Shown piece by piece: positions 58,773 to 64,000 of a stretch of 64,000 nt of DNA (its first letter is position 1; each line of letters opens with the position of its first letter). The DNA is taken from NCBI GenBank assembly GCA_900312665.1, contig ONZQ02000007.1, positions 1,122,308-1,186,307 on the forward strand, given 5' to 3'. Made by a program: the position numbers and the translations under genes. The stretch comes from Cephalotrichum gorgonifer (lineage: Eukaryota; Ascomycota; Sordariomycetes; Microascales; Microascaceae). The notes under the pieces were generated by a model. It was given only the letters and a program-made list of their open reading frames with translations, had not been told where the DNA came from and did no database searches.

Positions 58773-60521
58773 ATGTTCCCCTTCTCCCTCTTCGCGTCCT
58801 GCTCCGCCGACGCCTGCGCGCTCACCCCACCCCCCGCGCCCCTCCACTCCCACCTCCCCTTCCTCGCCGTCTTCCTTCTGTCCTCGACCCTGGCCCACAC
58901 GCGCCTCCTCCCCGCGCTCCGCACCCTCGTGCCCCCGCTCGAGTCCGACGACCGCGTCCTCCCCACCCACGCCCCCGCCGCCCTCCGCGCCGCCCACGCC
59001 GACCACGCCAGCCGCAGCCCCAGGCGGCGCGCCGGCGCGCTCGCCTTCTCCGTCACCGTCGGGCTCGCCGCCCTGCTGGGCGTGCTGATCGTGTGCGAGG
59101 TCGCCGCGCTGCTCGATGCGCGCGCGCGCGCCGCGGCGCTGGCTGTCGTGGTGCCGAGTCTCGCCGTGTGTCTCGTCGTCGTCATACCGTGGCTCGAGGC
59201 CATGAGCGTCGTCGCGGGGATGGGGCGGTCGTTCGCCACCGACGCGAGGGGCAGGCTGCCGAAGGTGTCGTGGGCGCTGCAGATCCTCTTGTTCTCGCTC
59301 TGGCTGTTCCTCTTCTGGTCCATCGGCAGCCGCGGCGCCAGCACCAGCACCGGCGGCACATCCTCGTCCTCTTTCTCTTCCTCTTCCTCCCCCACCGGGA
59401 CCGGGGCCGGGGTAGGAGGGGACGACGACGGGGAGGAATGGCAGCGGCCTGGCCTCATGCGCGCCTCGCTGGACCGCATCGGCATAGCGGGCATATCCCT
59501 CATGGCCCTCCTGTCGGGCTTCGCCGCCGTCTCGAACCCCTGGCACACCTTCGGGCCCTCCCCCGCGCGCCGGCCCGCCTCGGAGATCGACATCGCGCGG
59601 AAGCAGGCCGGCCTCGACGCCGCCGACGAGATGCTCGCCACGAAGCGCCACCGCCTCGCCCTCCTCGAGCGCAAGGCCGCCGCCGCCGCCGCCGCCGCCG
59701 CCGAGGTCCCCCGTGCCGGCCCCACCGGCCTCGTCGGCAAGTTCCTCGGCTCCCTGCGCGGCGCGTCGGGCGACGAGGCCGAGGCCCNNNNNNNNNNNNN
59801 NNNNNNNNNNNNNNNNNNNNNNNNNNNNNNNNNNNNNNNNNNNNNNNNNNNNNNNNNNNNNNNNNNNNNNNNNNNNNNNNNNNGCGCCCGGAGGGCCGAG
59901 AAGGCCCGCGCCGCGAGCGTGGCGGGCCGCGCGTTGGCCGCGGTGAACTACCTCTTCAGCGTCTACTGCGTGTACCGCGTTCTCGCGACCCTCCTGACCA
60001 CCCTCCGCCGCCTTGTCATCCCCTCCTCCTCGTCGCTCTCGGCCCTCCACCACGGCGCCTCCCCCCCCGACCCCATCACGCGCTTCCTCTCACTCCTGAC
60101 GGCGCACTACGACCCCACCCTAGACCAGCACGCCCTCTCGCGCCAGATCTCCTTCCTCCTCTCGGGCGTCATCCTCCTCCTCTCCCTCTCGTCCGTCAAC
60201 CAGACCGTCTCGCTCCTCTCTCGCGGCGCCCCCTCGCTCCTGCGCCTCGCGCGCGCAAACCTCCCGCTCCTGCTCGCCCAGATCCTCGCCACGTACGTTT
60301 TCTCTTCTGCACTCCTGTTACGGAGCAACCTCCCCACCGAAGTCCGCGGCGCCGTGGGCGACGCCCTGCGGAGCTCGCTCGAGGCCGGCTTCGTGGAGAG
60401 GTGGTTCCAAGGCTGGTTCCTGCTCGGGTGCGCCGCCACGGCCGCAGGCATCTTCGTGATGGCGAGGATTGAGGGGGAGGACGAGTATGATCTCGAGGAG
60501 ATGGGCGAGAAGAGGTCATGA
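58773..60521 (+). CDS. gphr: Golgi pH regulator / GPR89 (ABA-GPCR-like) membrane protein, interrupted by an assembly gap
   Basis: One frame of 582 codons, 33 of them unknown or partly unknown because of the N run. Membrane segments are visible at about residues 28-46, 89-112, 119-140 and 166-184, with more after the gap (ALAAVNYLFSVYCVYRVLATLL, ISFLLSGVILLLSL, LLLAQILATYVFSSALLL and the C-terminal GWFLLGCAATAAGIFVMARIE). The GIAGISLMALLSGFAAVSNPW segment is typical of the GPHR N-domain. A coiled stretch (KQAGLDAADEMLATKRHRLALLERKAA) precedes the gap, and ARRAEKARAASVAGRALAAVNY restarts the conserved part. GPHR/GTG proteins are Golgi/ER anion channels in animals and are linked to pH and stress signalling. 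The frame is kept across the gap (96 N), but the real gap length is unknown. Confidence 0.9.
   Translation: MFPFSLFASCSADACALTPPPAPLHSHLPFLAVFLLSSTLAHTRLLPALRTLVPPLESDDRVLPTHAPAALRAAHADHASRSPRRRAGALAFSVTVGLAALLGVLIVCEVAALLDARARAAALAVVVPSLAVCLVVVIPWLEAMSVVAGMGRSFATDARGRLPKVSWALQILLFSLWLFLFWSIGSRGASTSTGGTSSSSFSSSSSPTGTGAGVGGDDDGEEWQRPGLMRASLDRIGIAGISLMALLSGFAAVSNPWHTFGPSPARRPASEIDIARKQAGLDAADEMLATKRHRLALLERKAAAAAAAAAEVPRAGPTGLVGKFLGSLRGASGDEAEAXXXXXXXXXXXXXXXXXXXXXXXXXXXXXXXXXARRAEKARAASVAGRALAAVNYLFSVYCVYRVLATLLTTLRRLVIPSSSSLSALHHGASPPDPITRFLSLLTAHYDPTLDQHALSRQISFLLSGVILLLSLSSVNQTVSLLSRGAPSLLRLARANLPLLLAQILATYVFSSALLLRSNLPTEVRGAVGDALRSSLEAGFVERWFQGWFLLGCAATAAGIFVMARIEGEDEYDLEEMGEKRS
59675..59703 (+). 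repeat. (GCC)n trinucleotide repeat encoding poly-Ala
   Basis: Nine or so GCC codons in the Golgi-pH-regulator frame lie about 85 bases before the assembly gap. The low-complexity, very GC-rich context may explain why the adjacent bases could not be sequenced. Confidence 0.7.
59788..59883. other. Assembly gap (96 N)
   Basis: A continuous run of N inside the Golgi-pH-regulator coding frame, flanked by GC-rich coding sequence. Its length is a multiple of three, so the frame agrees on both sides, but that may be chance or scaffolder estimation. Confidence 0.99.
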
Positions 60522-61846
60522 AGTGGCGTTTGCTTGCTCCCATTGTCTTGTCCTTTTCTCCACTTGATTGTTGTAATACCAGGGGCGTTTTTGGTGTGAG
60601 GGTTGGATATGGACGGCATTATTATTACATGGAGCTCGACTTCTAGAGGGCGCTTAATATATTTAATTTAGATAATGAAGATGAGCCTTCAAACGTCATA
60701 TTATATTTCCCTAACGCGAAGTCCACGGTACAGAGATTACATATGTACAACTGGCTAGACACCAAGACGAGCCTAGAACCAGTCAATCAAAAACCTCACA
60801 GCTCATGACTACGACTCTACACACAATTCGCTCGGCTACAAATCTAAACAGTCAAAAGTTCTTTTATTCCGGGTCCTAAGCGCCCTCATGAAGGGCCCAA
60901 ACAAGGCCAAACATACACAGCATGCCCCCTGCCCCCCTTTTCCCCCACAAAGCTTCAAAAATGATGGCCGTGACAACATTTCACCTCATAACCGTCGCTC
61001 CTCACGCCCTCACTCCCTCACTCCCTCATTTCCTCACCTCATCCGTCCTGCTACCACCTTCCAAAACGGCACAGGACTTCTTCCTCGCCACACCTCACAA
61101 GGACACCCCGCCCCAGGCAAAAGGAGAAATAATGCCCTGCTGACCTCAATCCTTACTCCTCAAGTTAACATGCAGTGTGAAGAGGAAAAAAAGAAAGAGA
61201 AAGAAGTAAAAAGAGAAAGAAAAAAACATTCGAACCTTGTACCGGAAAAGAGGCAAAAACAACATCCCGTTTTTTCTTGACCGAAACAATGAAGGAAATC
61301 AGAAAAGCAGATACCAACCAAGTAGAGAGAAGCAAGTACAAGATGGAGGGAGGGAAGGGGGGTGGGAGTGAGGGGAGTGACGAGATGCGAAAATGGGAGT
61401 GGAGAGAACAAAAAGAGTTGGCTCCAGGAGCAGAAAAAAAACTAGCCCGATGCCTTTCGCCCATCGCCTGCCTAATAGAATCCTGCTCCCAGAGGCCCGA
61501 TCCCGTACGCCCAAGCCACAACAATGGAGTAGAATGCATTTGTATGCCACGCCAATCCGAAATTCCTAGAGCACGGTCCACCATCGAGGAGACAGGCTCG
61601 TCTTGAGGCGGTAACGACCCGGACTGATGGGGTATCTGCGAATGACCAGGGAAGTCCTCATGGCAACAGTCTCAAGTGAGAGACTGTAGCCCGGACCCCG
61701 AGGACAACAGACAGGACTCCATCACCCAAAATCCGATTAAAGGGAGTATATTCACTGAAGACAAACTCCTTGTCCAATGACCTCATCCGTTACCGACCCC
61801 GAACTGGAGCACACATGAATGCGTGCTCGAAAAAAAGTGTGTAGGC
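60522..61846. other. Convergent 3' region of GPHR and eIF4B genes
   Basis: About 1.3 kb between two convergent stops, so only 3' UTRs are expected. It has an AT-rich patch at 60648-60675 and purine-rich AGAAAGA-type stretches at 61180-61240. Short frames present resemble nothing. Confidence 0.55.
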
Positions 61847-63977
61847 CTAAGAGGCAAGGGGTCGGCCACCCGGGCGACGACTGCCCTTGGGGACCGTGGT
61901 CCAGCCATCCGCATCCGTGGCGGGCGAGGCGGGCTCCTCGGCAGCAGCAGCTGGGGCCTGCTGCTGGGAGCCGTTAGTGCGGGGAGGGCGGGGTCCCTCA
62001 TTCCGGCCGCCTCGCGGGGCGCCGCCGCCACGGCGCGGGCCAGTGGGGGCTCCTCGAGTCCTCTGGTCCCCGGAAGCCGAGCGCCAGTTACCACCATCTG
62101 CAATCTTAGGCCTCTGCTCGCGGGGCTCACGGGTCCGGGCAGGGAGTCTCTGCTCCTTGGAGTTGCCGGCCTCGGCCGACTTCTCACCCTCGGCTGCAGC
62201 CTTGGTCTCGCCACCGGCAGCAGCCTTGTCAGCGCCGTCTTTCGCAGCAGCGTCCTTGGCGGTCTGGGACTCGGCGTCGGCCTTAGCAGCCTCCGCCTTT
62301 TCAGCCTCCTCCTTGGCAGCGGCCTCCTTCGCTAGGCGGCGCTCCTCCTTCTGCTTCTCCTCCGCCTCAAGCTTCTCCTTCAACCTCCTCTCCTCGATGG
62401 CGCGCTCGCGGGCGAGCGTGTCAATCGGTCGCGCAGCCCCGAAGGGGTTCGACTTCGCGCCGTCGGTAGGGGTGGCGGCGGCTGGCGCATCAGCTGTCTC
62501 CGCGACGGAGACGGTGCGCTTCGCGAGGTTCAACTTAGGCCTGGTGGCGGGAACGGCGGCGGCGGGAGCAGGAGACGAGGGCGCCTCGCTTCCCTCACCG
62601 GACTGCGAAGCCGGCGTGTTTCGCGCATCGGGGCGCATGCTGTTACGCCACGCCGTGTCGCGTTCCGCGGCAGTGGGAGGCTTCTCCTCGAACTCCTTGC
62701 GGGGGGGGCGGGATCCCTCCTCTCGGCCCTCGCCCCATGAAGCACCCTGGTGGCGATCGGCAGGAATATTGGACCTCGCCCGGCTGCCCTCACGGGACAT
62801 CATGGGCGCCTCGGCCACGCGGGGCGAGAGCGGACCTCTCCGCTCCCAGTTTCCAAAGTCTCGTACCTTGCCATCATCCGCCATGGGCTCGCGGGGAGCG
62901 CGTCGATCGCCGAAACCACCTCGGTCGCCGCGGTCACCGAAGCTACCGCTGCCCTGCCTATCACCTCCCCGGCCAGGAAGATCCGCGAGAGGTCCCTTTC
63001 TGGACCAGTCGCTCAGATCACGGTTAGATTCGCCACCAGAGCTTCGTTCTAAAGAGCCGGTTAGATAGCTGTTACATTGAAAACACACGTACCGTCAAAC
63101 ATGGGCAAGGGGTGTAGGTGAGTTGAGGGCGCAGTCAGGGCGCTGAAGACAAACTTACGGGTGTCTGCAACCTTGACCTTCATGTAGCGGCCGCTGAACG
63201 TCTCGCCGTCCAGGTCAAGGCCCTTCTTCAGCCCATCAAGATCGTTGAACTCGATGTAGGCGAAGCCCTTGGGTCGCTGGAGCTCTCGATCCTCGATGAT
63301 CCGGACGTTGGCAACGCCGCACGATTCGAAAATCTCGGTCAGGGCCTCCATAGTCACATCGTACGGGAGGTTGCCGATATGAGCGGTAAAGGGGGGTCGG
63401 GTGGGAAGCGGGAGAGGAGCCGAGCTGCGCGCGTAGCCTACGCATTCTTGTTAGGAGGTAACTAGACAAGTCGGGTAGCGCAATACTAACCTCGATCGCC
63501 ACCAAAGCTGGAGCTGCCCATGCCACCGCCACGGTGGTTGTCGGGAGCGGGCAGCGGCTGCGTGCCTTCAAATCTTAGTTAGCATTGGGTTTCTCAACCC
63601 CGTCGCAGGCATGCCATGAGATGGGACCTCGAAGACTAGGGGTGTGCTGTCTACTCACCAATGGTGTCCTCGACTTCATCAGCCCAGGAGCCTCCTCCAA
63701 AGGCTATAAACGGTTGGTCAGCGACATGGTCCAGGGCGTGTACGCAGTTGGGAGGAGGGGAAATGCGCGAACATCGTGGAGCGCAAATGATAGAGGTGAC
63801 TTACCGGGTTCGTTCATGAAGTCGCCCAGAGACATCGTCTGGACTTGCTTCTTCTTGGGAGCTGCAGGGGAGGTGGCGTTAGCTTCTGGGCGCAGGTCGG
63901 GACGGTCGGCGTGTCGGGGTTGGGGATTGGGGATGGCCGTCGACGAGGTAGGAAGGATCCGGGAGGGGCTCACCCAT
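61847..63977 (-). CDS. eIF4B: Translation initiation factor eIF4B (RRM protein; Tif3/Sce3 family)
   Basis: Six exons on the minus strand: 63977-63974, 63861-63805, 63703-63659, 63565-63491, 63437-63159 and 63048-61847, in phase to 553 residues. Exon 1 carries only ATGG; the junction yields MAPKKKQVQTMSLGDF, the usual start. AFGGGSWADEVED follows, then an RRM (about residues 75-155) with RNP2 AHIGNLPY and RNP1 KGFAYIEF. The C-terminal half has two related repeats, SDWSRKGPLADLPG and FGNWERRGPLSP, then an acidic, Ala/Lys/Glu-rich helix (EEKQKEERRLAKEAAAKEE) and an Arg/Gly-rich end (GPRRGGGAPRGGR). eIF4B stimulates the eIF4A helicase and helps 43S complexes scan. All but the leader lies in the window. 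Confidence 0.94.
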
Positions 63978-64000
63978 GATTGCGGTACTGCGGGTATTCC

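Noticed and set aside
58434..60053. 539-codon antisense frame on -
   Set aside because: Gly/Arg/Glu-rich shadow of the same gene, interrupted by the same N run.
58232..60472. 746-codon open frame on + overlapping the Golgi-pH-regulator gene
   Set aside because: It is an alternate frame of a very GC-rich gene. The translation is Arg/Pro repetitive with no domain, while the 58773 frame matches a known membrane family.
61887..63068. 393-codon + frame over eIF4B
   Set aside because: Antisense shadow with Ser/Ala/Arg-rich sequence; the minus frame has an RRM.

Overview
The window is nuclear DNA of a filamentous ascomycete (Pezizomycotina, most likely a Sordariomycete). Genes are GC-rich and split by short introns, mostly 50-110 nt, with GT..AG ends and CTAAC/CTGAC branch sites. 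Promoters and leaders are CT-rich, and the proteins match the fungal versions of conserved eukaryotic families. One run of N (59788-59883) shows it is a draft assembly. I recognise no tRNA, rRNA, CRISPR array or intact transposon. All exon models here were built by hand from reading-frame phase, splice sites and protein continuity.

Layout. 1-8 kb: the 3' part of an Ase1/PRC1 microtubule bundler, an Irs4-like EH-domain protein and a Slx8-like RING ubiquitin ligase, all on +. 8.9-24.6 kb: two very large genes read divergently from a 1.1 kb spacer, nucleoporin Nup192 (-) and the checkpoint kinase Tel1/ATM (+). 25-32 kb: cullin-4 (+), a phosphoglycerate-mutase-like histidine phosphatase (+) and a TPR-like protein of unknown role (-). 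34-40 kb: a DUF2828 von Willebrand-like protein, the COP9 signalosome deneddylase CSN5 and a MYND-finger protein with a one-base frameshift, all on +. 40-46 kb: the ribosome-maturation GTPase EFL1/Ria1 (-) and eIF3 subunit L (+), divergent. 46-64 kb: a looser stretch with a universal-stress-domain protein (1.55 kb intron), an unrecognised 256-residue protein, a secreted protein with four LysM-like modules (-), a Golgi pH regulator/GPR89 membrane protein interrupted by the gap, and eIF4B (-).

Functional reading. The window is mostly housekeeping. Several genes touch the same processes: genome stability and the ubiquitin/NEDD8 system (Tel1, Cul4, CSN5, the RING ligase) and translation or ribosome maturation (EFL1, eIF3l, eIF4B). 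CSN5 removes NEDD8 from cullins such as Cul4, and the two lie 8.7 kb apart. I found no clear case for a wholly new system. The points most worth checking are a probable GC-AG intron in nup192, upstream ORFs before tel1 and csn5, the MYND frameshift, the long intron or second promoter of the stress-protein gene, and the poorly known DUF2828, TPR-like, LysM and 256-residue proteins.
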